This document shows, piece after piece, positions 6,079 to 11,433 of a stretch of 13,528 nucleotides of DNA (positions are counted from its first letter, which is position 1; each line of letters begins with the position of its first letter). The notes under the pieces were generated by a model. That model saw only the letters and a program-made list of their open reading frames with translations, did no database searches and had not been told where the DNA came from. Made by a program: the position numbers and the translations under genes. Origin of the DNA: Candidatus Thorarchaeota archaeon (GTDB lineage: Archaea; Asgardarchaeota; Thorarchaeia; Thorarchaeales; Thorarchaeaceae); contig JAGSHP010000072.1 of the NCBI GenBank assembly GCA_029855925.1, positions 1 to 13,528 on the forward strand, given 5' to 3'.

Positions 6079-6933
6079 TTAGTAGTTCGTCTGTTTCGCT
6101 GCTAACTCGCTTCGAGTGTGATGTGTATAGTAGAGTATGATTAGCAGTAGATAGCTGAAGTATGCCCCCACTTCAAATCCTGAGGGATTACCATTATAAC
6201 CGAAAATGGACTTTGCGAGACCTCCAATGAGCCCATTCTCATGCAACATGGGATACGATCCATCAGCCAATAATGGAGGATTGATGTTCCAGATCTCCAT
6301 GGGACCAATCAGCATTAGACCTGCATCCTGCAGCTCGTGAATCCCATAGGCAATCATTCCAGCAGCGACCAATATTAGAAATACTGAGGTCCATTTGAAG
6401 AGGGACTTCAGATTGATCTTCAACGATCCCCAGTAGATGCCAACTCCAATAAGACCTGCAAAAAGGAGTCCAATTACGGTTCCAATTATTGTCTGTGTAA
6501 CATCTTGAACCGCCAATGCAAACGTGAATAGGACAAGCTCAACACCTTCGCGCAGCACCAGTGCAAAGGACAATAGACCAAGACTGGCTGATTCACCCAG
6601 TGCAATTCGAGTTTCTACGGAGTGTTCAATCTCAGTTGTAATGCGAGCCCCCATATTCCACATCCACACTATCATCGAGGTGAGAAGTACCGCGGCTACA
6701 AGAACTACCAATCCCTCAAATAGAGATAATATTGCCCCGTCAAGAGTGGACCAGATTGAGATGAACACCGAGGCAATTGCAATGCTTGCAATGATGGCAG
6801 CAATGAACCCCCAAATGACTGAGGTGCGTGATGAAGTCTGTCCGGTTCGCTTTAGATAAGAGAGAATAATCCCTATGATCAATGCAGCTTCAATTCCTTC
6901 CCGTAGGGCCACAAGAGCCGGCGCAACAATCAT
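6079..6933 (-). CDS. FTR1-family high-affinity iron permease
   Basis: A 284-residue integral membrane protein with about seven hydrophobic helices. Both FTR1 iron-binding motifs are present: REGIE at residues 11-15 in helix 1 and REGVE at 128-132 in helix 4. An acidic residue within LFEGL (about 73) and the GIHELQDAG motif (197-205) also match the family. Such permeases import iron, using ferric iron in fungi with a partner oxidase; in prokaryotes the partner varies, and none is seen here. The ATG at 6933 starts directly before the first helix. A TATA-like TTTATTAT (6963-6970, minus strand) lies about 30-37 bases upstream, predicting a nearly leaderless mRNA, with a palindrome between box and start. 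The next gene downstream is the HD protein. Confidence 0.92.
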   Translation of the reverse strand: MIVAPALVALREGIEAALIIGIILSYLKRTGQTSSRTSVIWGFIAAIIASIAIASVFISIWSTLDGAILSLFEGLVVLVAAVLLTSMIVWMWNMGARITTEIEHSVETRIALGESASLGLLSFALVLREGVELVLFTFALAVQDVTQTIIGTVIGLLFAGLIGVGIYWGSLKINLKSLFKWTSVFLILVAAGMIAYGIHELQDAGLMLIGPMEIWNINPPLLADGSYPMLHENGLIGGLAKSIFGYNGNPSGFEVGAYFSYLLLIILYYTHHTRSELAAKQTNY

Positions 6934-6944
6934 CTCAATTCGAG

Positions 6945-6970
6945 TTAACGTTTGTTAATTGCATAATAAA
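6945..6970 (-). promoter_or_regulatory. FTR1 promoter with candidate metal-regulator operator
   Basis: On the minus strand a TTTATTAT box (6963-6970) is followed by the perfect inverted repeat TTAAC-GTTT-GTTAA (6945-6958). The palindrome lies between the TATA box and the predicted start site, where an archaeal repressor would block polymerase. Iron uptake genes in archaea are often repressed by DtxR-like proteins; the match to a specific consensus is not claimed. Confidence 0.4.
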
Positions 6971-7067
6971 TGGTACGGTCCGACGCTCAAGCGTGCGGTC
7001 TTGAGGGCACACATGCGCTTCAGTGTTAAGAACACCATCTTCGCCATGTACATAGTAAGAATGAGAG

Positions 7068-7155
7068 TGGTGCGGAGGGCGAGATTTGAACTCGCGAACT
7101 TCTACAAGACCAGATCCTAAGTCTGGCGCCTTTGACCTGGCTTGGCAACCTCCGC
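7068..7155 (-). tRNA. tRNA-Leu (anticodon UAG), CCA encoded
   Basis: Reading the minus strand from 7155, the acceptor arm GCGGAGG pairs with CCTCCGC (7072-7078). The anticodon stem CCAGA/TCTGG encloses the seven-base loop CTTAGGA, giving anticodon TAG, which reads CUA leucine codons. The T arm is GCGAG-TTCAAAT-CTCGC. A 14-base variable arm marks it as a class II tRNA, as expected for leucine. The discriminator is A, as in archaeal tRNA-Leu, and the next three bases are CCA, so the 3' end is encoded in DNA. No intron is present. Without CCA the gene ends at 7071. Confidence 0.95.
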
Positions 7156-7183
7156 GTTCTGTGTAAGATGGCGCTGAAAAGCG

Positions 7184-7197
7184 ATTAAAAGGTTACC
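7184..7197 (-). promoter_or_regulatory. tRNA-Leu promoter (TATA box)
   Basis: On the minus strand TTTTAAT lies at 7184-7190, preceded by GGTAACC as a possible BRE. It is about 30 bases upstream of the mature tRNA 5' end at 7155, the usual archaeal box A distance allowing a short 5' leader for RNase P. Confidence 0.5.
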
Positions 7198-7216
7198 TCA
7201 GAGAAAATGGAGAGCA

Positions 7217-7351
7217 TCATTCTTCTACGGTCCAAAGGTGACTACAGCGCGGACACCGGTAAGTCTTCTTGTATCCGCCTTTGCTCGTCAGTTCACGTCT
7301 CACCAGTGCAATGTCGTTGTGTCCACATTTTGGGCAAGTCACATCAGTCAT
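7217..7351 (-). CDS. Small TFIIS/RPB9-like zinc-ribbon protein
   Basis: A 44-residue protein made almost only of one zinc ribbon: CPKC (Cys6, Cys9), 23 intervening residues, then CPRC (Cys33, Cys36), followed by SHLWTVEE. The pattern, including the YRCPRCSHLW end, resembles the C-terminal ribbon of archaeal TFS/TFIIS and RPB9. The Asp-Glu pair that drives transcript cleavage in TFIIS is absent from the loop (RRELTSKGGYKK), so a cleavage factor role is unlikely; it may bind RNA, DNA or polymerase. The frame is open further upstream to 7552, but the ATG at 7351 is just before the ribbon and lies about 39 bases from a TATA-like AAATTAGATATG (minus strand). A start at 7387 (MQIQKSPHG) is possible. 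The gene is divergent from rps3ae. Confidence 0.7.
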   Translation of the reverse strand: MTDVTCPKCGHNDIALVRRELTSKGGYKKTYRCPRCSHLWTVEE

Positions 7352-7448
7352 GAGAGATACACCATGTGGGCTCTTCTGTATTTGCATATCTAATTTGTTG
7401 TTAGGGAGAAAAACGCCAGATGCGAAGAATCTTAACCACGTCACAATG

Positions 7449-7552
7449 TTTTTATTAGCCTCGTAAGATGTCGCGCAGACCCCAAGGGCTGACCTCGGGG
7501 CAACATTGTTCTCGTGACGAGAAGTTGTGTTCAGTAAGAGCGTGATGAACAA
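7449..7552 (+). promoter_or_regulatory. rps3ae promoter and hairpin-containing leader
   Basis: TTTTTATTA at 7449-7457 is a good TATA candidate, placing transcription start near 7480 and giving a leader of about 70 bases. The leader contains TTCTCG-TGA-CGAGAA (7509-7523), a perfect 6-bp stem, extended by CAAC (7501-7504) with GTTG (7524-7527) across a four-base one-sided bulge. Translation initiation probably uses GTGAT (7542-7546), complementary to the AUCAC part of the 16S rRNA tail, six bases before the ATG. Confidence 0.5.
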
Positions 7553-8200
7553 ATGTCTTCAAGAAGTAGACAGGCAGCGGCCAGAACCCGCGATAAGTGG
7601 CGAGAGAAGGTTTGGTACCAGATATTGGCGCCAGATTATTTCGATAACAAGGACATAGGTCTCACATTAGCCAGTGATCCTGAACTTCTACTAGGCCGCA
7701 CAGTCCAGCCCACGCTCTACGATATCACAGGTAATTTTGACCAGATCCATGTGAAACTGAAATTCAAGATAATTGATGTTGTTGGTCAGCAGGCCAAGAC
7801 GGTATTCCATGGGCATGAGTGGAGTTCAGACTATCTTCGAGGTCTCGTCCGAAGGGGTACTTCTAGAATTGACTGGATAGGGCCCATTCTAACAAAGGAC
7901 GACTACTTGATGAGAATCTCTGTCATAGTGTTTACAACGACCAGATCCAAGACTAGTCAGGAAAAGGCCGTTAGAAAGGAGATTGAGAGAGTAATTCGGG
8001 CTCATGCGAAAAAACACACCTTTGACGAGCTTGTGCAGAAAGTCGTTCTTGGAGAGCTTGCTCAAGAAGTCAGGGAGAGAGTGAGAGTCATCATCCCCAT
8101 ACGAGAGTGTGAGATACGAAAGAGCAAGGTGCTCAAAGGACCCGAAGAGGTCAAGGCACGACGTGCTCGTCTTAGACGCGGAACGACGAAGGCTCAGTAG
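7553..8200 (+). CDS. rps3ae: Small-subunit ribosomal protein S3Ae (eS1)
   Basis: A 215-residue archaeal/eukaryotic ribosomal protein of normal length. Hallmarks are KWREKVWYQILAPDYF near residue 15, IGLTLASDPELLLGRTVQPTL (35-55, start of the beta domain), DITGNFDQIHVKLKFKI, and GHEWSSDYLRGLVRRGTSRID (91-111). The C-terminal third is basic and ends in an RRARLRRG tail. The protein sits on the small-subunit platform near the mRNA exit. A nearby KEOPS Pcc1 or other partner gene seen in some archaea is not present; upstream is a divergent zinc-ribbon gene. A perfect hairpin follows five bases after the stop codon, suggesting a single-gene transcript. Confidence 0.96.
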   Translation: MSSRSRQAAARTRDKWREKVWYQILAPDYFDNKDIGLTLASDPELLLGRTVQPTLYDITGNFDQIHVKLKFKIIDVVGQQAKTVFHGHEWSSDYLRGLVRRGTSRIDWIGPILTKDDYLMRISVIVFTTTRSKTSQEKAVRKEIERVIRAHAKKHTFDELVQKVVLGELAQEVRERVRVIIPIRECEIRKSKVLKGPEEVKARRARLRRGTTKAQ

Positions 8201-8204
8201 AGTG

Positions 8205-8238
8205 GAAACACGCAGAGCTTTGTGGCTCTGCGTGTTTC
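8205..8238 (+). terminator. 14-bp perfect hairpin after rps3ae
   Basis: Arms 8205-8218 (GAAACACGCAGAGC) and 8225-8238 (GCTCTGCGTGTTTC) are exact complements with a six-base TTTGTG loop. Only a short, interrupted T stretch follows, so this is not a classical poly-U terminator. It sits four bases after the rps3ae stop and about 65 before mvhD. It may stop transcription, protect the mRNA 3' end, or mark a processing site. Confidence 0.55.
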
Positions 8239-8250
8239 TTACTATCTGAA

Positions 8251-8299
8251 AGATTATATGCCGGGATGAAGCTGACCATCTGCACCTCAGCAGGTGGAG
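8251..8299 (+). promoter_or_regulatory. mvhD promoter and ribosome-binding-site hairpin
   Basis: GATTATATG (8252-8260) is a TATA candidate that predicts transcription start near 8283. From there CACCT (8283-8287) pairs with AGGTG (8292-8296) over a four-base CAGC loop. The second arm is the core of the Shine-Dalgarno GGTGGAG (8293-8299), four bases before the ATG, so the fold would mask the ribosome-binding site. Confidence 0.4.
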
Positions 8300-8303
8300 T
8301 GTT

Positions 8304-8714
8304 ATGCCCCCGAAGGACATGAACATCATTGTATTTGGCTGCATGCAATGCATGTATGCTGCAGCTGATCTCGCAGGGACCATGAAACTTCAATATGATG
8401 CCAGTGCAAGGATAATCCGGATGCCATGTACTGCCAGACTGGACATCAATTTCGTTTTGAAGGCGCTTCAGGAGGGTGCTGATGGTGTGTTGGTTGTGGG
8501 CTGCCATCCAGGTGACTGCGCATATAAGACAGGCAATCTTGGAGCTGAGAGAAGAGTTCGGTTTGCGCGGAAACTGATAGGGCAACTGGGTCTCAACGAG
8601 GACAGGGTAAAAATGGTATTTGTCAGTGCGGCTGAGGGCGACAAATTCGCAACCGAGGTCAATGCCTTTGCCGATGAGATCAGAAAAATCGGACCAAATC
8701 CAATCAGATTGTGA
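8304..8714 (+). CDS. mvhD: MvhD/FlpD-family hydrogenase iron-sulfur (delta) subunit
   Basis: A 136-residue protein of the F420-non-reducing hydrogenase delta subunit family. It matches in order: FGCMQCMYAAADLAG (11-25), an LQYDASARIIRMPCTARLD segment with Cys42, and GADGVLVVGCHPGDC (58-72), then the AERRVRFARKLIGQLGL helix. The family carries a [2Fe-2S] cluster and passes electrons between hydrogenase (MvhAG) or formate dehydrogenase and heterodisulfide reductase HdrA. Five cysteines remain (13, 16, 42, 67, 72); the paired Cys of the methanogen FCCNWC motif is reduced to FGC. No hdr or hydrogenase gene is adjacent, so the electron partner is unknown. The ATG at 8304 is chosen for the GGTGGAG just before it. 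The gene ends nine bases from tRNA-Ser. Confidence 0.9.
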   Translation: MPPKDMNIIVFGCMQCMYAAADLAGTMKLQYDASARIIRMPCTARLDINFVLKALQEGADGVLVVGCHPGDCAYKTGNLGAERRVRFARKLIGQLGLNEDRVKMVFVSAAEGDKFATEVNAFADEIRKIGPNPIRL

Positions 8715-8722
8715 CAATGAAC

Positions 8723-8808
8723 TGGCGCCGAGGACGAGATTCGAACTCGCGAGCCACTAAGGGCAACGGTTTTCGAGACCGTCTCCGTAACCACTTGGAT
8801 ACCTCGGC
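8723..8808 (-). tRNA. tRNA-Ser (anticodon CGA), CCA encoded
   Basis: From 8808 on the minus strand, acceptor GCCGAGG pairs with CCTCGGC (8727-8733). The anticodon stem ACGGT/ACCGT holds the loop CTCGAAA, giving anticodon CGA, which reads UCG serine codons. A long variable arm marks a class II tRNA, and the T loop is TTCGAAT. The discriminator base is G (8726), the serine identity base, followed by an encoded CCA (8723-8725). No intron is seen. It lies between mvhD (tail to tail) and the phosphohexomutase gene, downstream of the latter on the same strand. Confidence 0.95.
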
Positions 8809-8816
8809 ACTGAATC

Positions 8817-8839
8817 ATTGTCTTGAGCAATTAGACAAT
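8817..8839 (-). repeat. Inverted repeat upstream of tRNA-Ser
   Basis: ATTGTCT (8817-8823) and AGACAAT (8833-8839) are perfect complements separated by nine bases. The element is 9-31 bases upstream of the mature tRNA-Ser 5' end and about 45 bases after the phosphohexomutase stop. It could form a 3' hairpin on the mutase mRNA or part of the pre-tRNA leader; no convincing TATA box is seen at the expected distance from the tRNA. Confidence 0.35.
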
Positions 8840-8884
8840 AGCACAGGCATGTGGCTTCAAATTTAACATTACTGTTATTGGAAC

Positions 8885-10282
8885 TCATGATGAGTGTCGT
8901 GCCTGCTCTAGAGCTGATTGCATTACCTCTCGAGCAACCGTGACCAATCGTTCAAGCGATTGTTCTGAGCGCGCCCCTGCATATAATCGTGCTTTGGGCT
9001 CGGTTCCGGAAACTCTGACAAGAACATATGAACCATCGTTGCAGTCAACACGAACGCCATCGATGTCGAGGACCTTTTCAACGCCACTGATTGATGTGGG
9101 CAACATGGTGAGAACCTGCCGAATGAAAGCAGACTTCAGTTCATCGGGGCAGTGAATATGCTCTCGAACCATGGGATACTCTGGGATTGTGCTCATCAGG
9201 CGCTCGCAACTGCCTTCGCCCAGTGCATCCACCAATTGAGCGAACCTTGCAGCCCCAGCAATTCCATCCATCCATAGACCGAGGTCGGTAAAGATGGGTT
9301 TCCAAGGCTCTGATGCCAAGACAATCTGGTCAGCCGCATCTTGTATGAACTGTTCTTGAAGCGAGCCAAGTGGAACACGTACGACTTCCCCACCAGCATT
9401 CTTCACAACCTCATCAATGACGCTTGATGTATCAATTGACGTCACAACTGTTCCATGCCCTTGCCGTGAAATCTCGTCACGGGCAAAGAGAGCAATTACT
9501 CGATTCTGATCGATAAATCTCCCAGATTCATCAATGACAGCCAGCCGGTCACCATCACCATCATGACACAGAGTGACTGCATAATCTGACTCCTCTGAAA
9601 CACTCATTGTATCAGCAAGATTCTTTGGGGATGGCTCAGCGGGACGACCAGGAAAATATCCATCGGGATGTGAATTAATAGTGGCCACTGAGAATCCGAG
9701 ATCATGTAGGAGCGAGGGCGTGTAATTAGTTGCCGCGCCATTTGCAAGATCAATCAGTATTCGGGTACCATTGCTAATAGAACCGCGATCCATGAGAAAG
9801 TTCTTGACCCGTTGAATATACTCATTCCGAATATCAGAGTGCCTCAGCGAACCAACTGAATTCCAACTAGCAACAATGTACTTGTGAGATGCCAGCAAGG
9901 ACTCGATTTGAACCTCCTCCGTTCTTACAAATTCTCGCCCATGAGTGAAGAACTTGAAACCGTTATCGGTGGGAGGATTATGACTGGCGGTAATAATGAC
10001 CGAAGCATCTACTGATGGGACTGTGCTGGAGAATGCAACAGCGGGCATGGGCGCAATTCCAAGGGAGATGACATCAACACCAGTTGAAAGCAGGCCTGAA
10101 ACAAAGGCGCTATGCAGTACTTCGCGGGTGGTTCTTGCGTCAGTACCCACCATCACTGTTCCGTAACCGCCCAGATAGGATCCTAAGGACCGGCCAAGAT
10201 TCATTGCAAATATTGTGTCAATGCGTTCGAAATTGCCGCGAATTCCCGAGGTGCCAAAGATTTTCTTGGTGGGTTCATTCAT
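8885..10282 (-). CDS. Alpha-D-phosphohexomutase (phosphoglucosamine mutase/phosphomannomutase family)
   Basis: A 465-residue four-domain phosphohexomutase that interconverts the 1- and 6-phosphates of a hexose. It starts with IFGTSGIRG (8-16); the phosphoserine loop TASHNP has catalytic Ser100; the magnesium loop DGDGD is 241-245; the phosphate-binding loop RVSGTEP is 423-429. The sugar-specificity loop, usually GGEXSGH, reads ASEPWKPIFTDLG (323-335) followed by MDGI. Substrate (glucosamine, mannose or glucose phosphate) cannot be assigned. Products would feed nucleotide-sugar synthesis for glycans. I chose the ATG at 10282, which directly precedes the conserved start; the frame is open to 10375 but those extra 31 residues look unlike the family. 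It follows the PhoU-like gene on the same strand with a 105-base gap. Confidence 0.9.
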   Translation of the reverse strand: MNEPTKKIFGTSGIRGNFERIDTIFAMNLGRSLGSYLGGYGTVMVGTDARTTREVLHSAFVSGLLSTGVDVISLGIAPMPAVAFSSTVPSVDASVIITASHNPPTDNGFKFFTHGREFVRTEEVQIESLLASHKYIVASWNSVGSLRHSDIRNEYIQRVKNFLMDRGSISNGTRILIDLANGAATNYTPSLLHDLGFSVATINSHPDGYFPGRPAEPSPKNLADTMSVSEESDYAVTLCHDGDGDRLAVIDESGRFIDQNRVIALFARDEISRQGHGTVVTSIDTSSVIDEVVKNAGGEVVRVPLGSLQEQFIQDAADQIVLASEPWKPIFTDLGLWMDGIAGAARFAQLVDALGEGSCERLMSTIPEYPMVREHIHCPDELKSAFIRQVLTMLPTSISGVEKVLDIDGVRVDCNDGSYVLVRVSGTEPKARLYAGARSEQSLERLVTVAREVMQSALEQARHSS

Positions 10283-10387
10283 AGACAGGACCGCCGTAAT
10301 GCGTGAGTTAGATGTCTGGCATGTGGTCTGACATTGCCAATTGAGTCTTTCTAATGAAGATGTTCCAAGGTGCATCGTCGAAGTTGT

Positions 10388-11362
10388 TCACTCCTGCGGA
10401 AGAGCAAGATCGACAATATCCTTTGCGGCCTCCCCGATTTTTTGCAGACTATCAATAACCAAGAGATAGGAGTGAGAGAAACTACTCGCGTTGATGATGA
10501 GGTCATGGCGAAGCTGCGTTGCGGATGCAATCAAATCCTTTTCAGCAACCATCACCCATGACACCTTTTCGGGGTCGAAATGGAAGAGATTAGTAATCGA
10601 CTTTGTTAGCATTTCTTGTACAAGTTGCACAATGGTCTGAATTTGATCAACAAGAGATTGTTCAAGTGGTTCGCTGGTCTGAGATGCAATGTCCACAGCC
10701 AAATCTGCAATCCGCTCGATGTACTGAACTGCAAGACGGAAGTCAAGGGCTTCCACGGGAGCGATGTTCATCTTTTCGGACATGCTAGGATATTGAATGG
10801 CCGACCGTAATTCACGAACGATAAGGAAGAAGAGTCGATCCACTTCTTCATCCCGTTGTTGAACTTCAACAGCCAAGTCGTGATTCCCCTCGTAGAGGGC
10901 GGTAAGAGCATCATTGAGCATTCTCATGGCAATCAGATTCATTCGCTTCATTGCCTTATCAACAGGAATTGTTGATGGGTCAACAAGACATTGAACAACG
11001 AGCTGGTAGTCATCCTCGTCGGTCACTTCGAGGGCGACGAATCGTTTGATGATATTTCTGAGTTCGTTTCGTTCGGCATTGGATATGGGAGATTCACTAA
11101 CAATACGGATCTCGTCAAACCCCAGGAGGTACTTGCTTGTGATAGACCAACGCAGATTTGAATTGATACTGACGGTCGTTGAGCGAGTGGTCCCAGCTTT
11201 GGGAAGCCTTGGATCGATGATAAGACATCCATCCTCGCGCTCTGAGATCACCACTGAGTCACCCTTCTTGAGATCGCGTCCAATCACCCACTTCTTGGGG
11301 AGTACCACAAGGAATGAACTTCCATCTTTGCCGCCCGTTTGCTGTAATCGCCGGATTTCCAT
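10388..11362 (-). CDS. AbrB-PhoU phosphate-uptake regulator-like protein
   Basis: A 324-residue two-part protein. Residues 1-52 form an AbrB/SpoVT-type swapped-hairpin domain (MEIRRLQQTGGKDGSSFLVV, then LPKKWVIGRDLKKGDSVVI). The rest is all-helical and resembles PhoU, with two repeats around DKAMKRMNLIAMRMLNDAL (about 134-152) and the RDEEVDRLFFLIVRELR segment. The AbrB-PhoU fusion is common in archaea and usually annotated as a phosphate uptake regulator, although direct evidence is limited; no pst transporter is in the window. The AbrB part suggests DNA binding, the PhoU part metal or protein binding. The ATG at 11362 is preceded by GAAGGT eight bases upstream. The gene is divergent from polB and shares its promoter region. 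Confidence 0.88.
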   Translation of the reverse strand: MEIRRLQQTGGKDGSSFLVVLPKKWVIGRDLKKGDSVVISEREDGCLIIDPRLPKAGTTRSTTVSINSNLRWSITSKYLLGFDEIRIVSESPISNAERNELRNIIKRFVALEVTDEDDYQLVVQCLVDPSTIPVDKAMKRMNLIAMRMLNDALTALYEGNHDLAVEVQQRDEEVDRLFFLIVRELRSAIQYPSMSEKMNIAPVEALDFRLAVQYIERIADLAVDIASQTSEPLEQSLVDQIQTIVQLVQEMLTKSITNLFHFDPEKVSWVMVAEKDLIASATQLRHDLIINASSFSHSYLLVIDSLQKIGEAAKDIVDLALPQE

Positions 11363-11403
11363 CTGAATACCTTCTAGCCGCGCTCAATCAAGAAAAGGGG
11401 GAA

Positions 11404-11421
11404 CAATTCTTATTACAATTG
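11404..11421. promoter_or_regulatory. Shared divergent promoter of PhoU-like gene and polB
   Basis: An AT-rich core (CTTATTAC) is flanked by the inverted repeat CAATT (11404-11408) and AATTG (11417-11421). Read on the plus strand it gives TTCTTATTA about 25 bases before the ATG at 11434; on the minus strand it gives GTAATAAGAA about 45 bases before the PhoU-like ATG. It is the only good TATA candidate between the two genes and is placed to serve both. Confidence 0.4.
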
Positions 11422-11433
11422 CTAGAAGCGATT

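Noticed and set aside
6955..7053. A 32-codon minus-strand ORF between tRNA-Leu and FTR1
   Set aside because: It overlaps the FTR1 TATA box and palindrome, has no recognisable motif or ribosome-binding site, and is short enough to be chance.
7542..7548. GTGATGA resembling a C box in the rps3ae leader
   Set aside because: No CUGA D box follows at a suitable distance; the GTGAT part is better explained as the ribosome-binding site.
8887..8967. Possible C/D-box sRNA: ATGATGA at 8887 followed by CTGA at about 8912 and 8964
   Set aside because: It lies antisense to the end of the phosphohexomutase gene, has no good C' box and no terminal stem, so the short boxes are most likely chance.
10283..10375. 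N-terminal extension of the phosphohexomutase by 31 residues
   Set aside because: The extra part precedes the conserved IFGTSGIRG start seen near residue 8 of the family and contains an atypical Cys/Thr-rich stretch.
11314..11433. Upstream extension of polB to the ATG at 11314
   Set aside because: It would overlap the start of the divergent PhoU-like gene and would place the start upstream of the likely promoter; the first residues do not resemble DP1.
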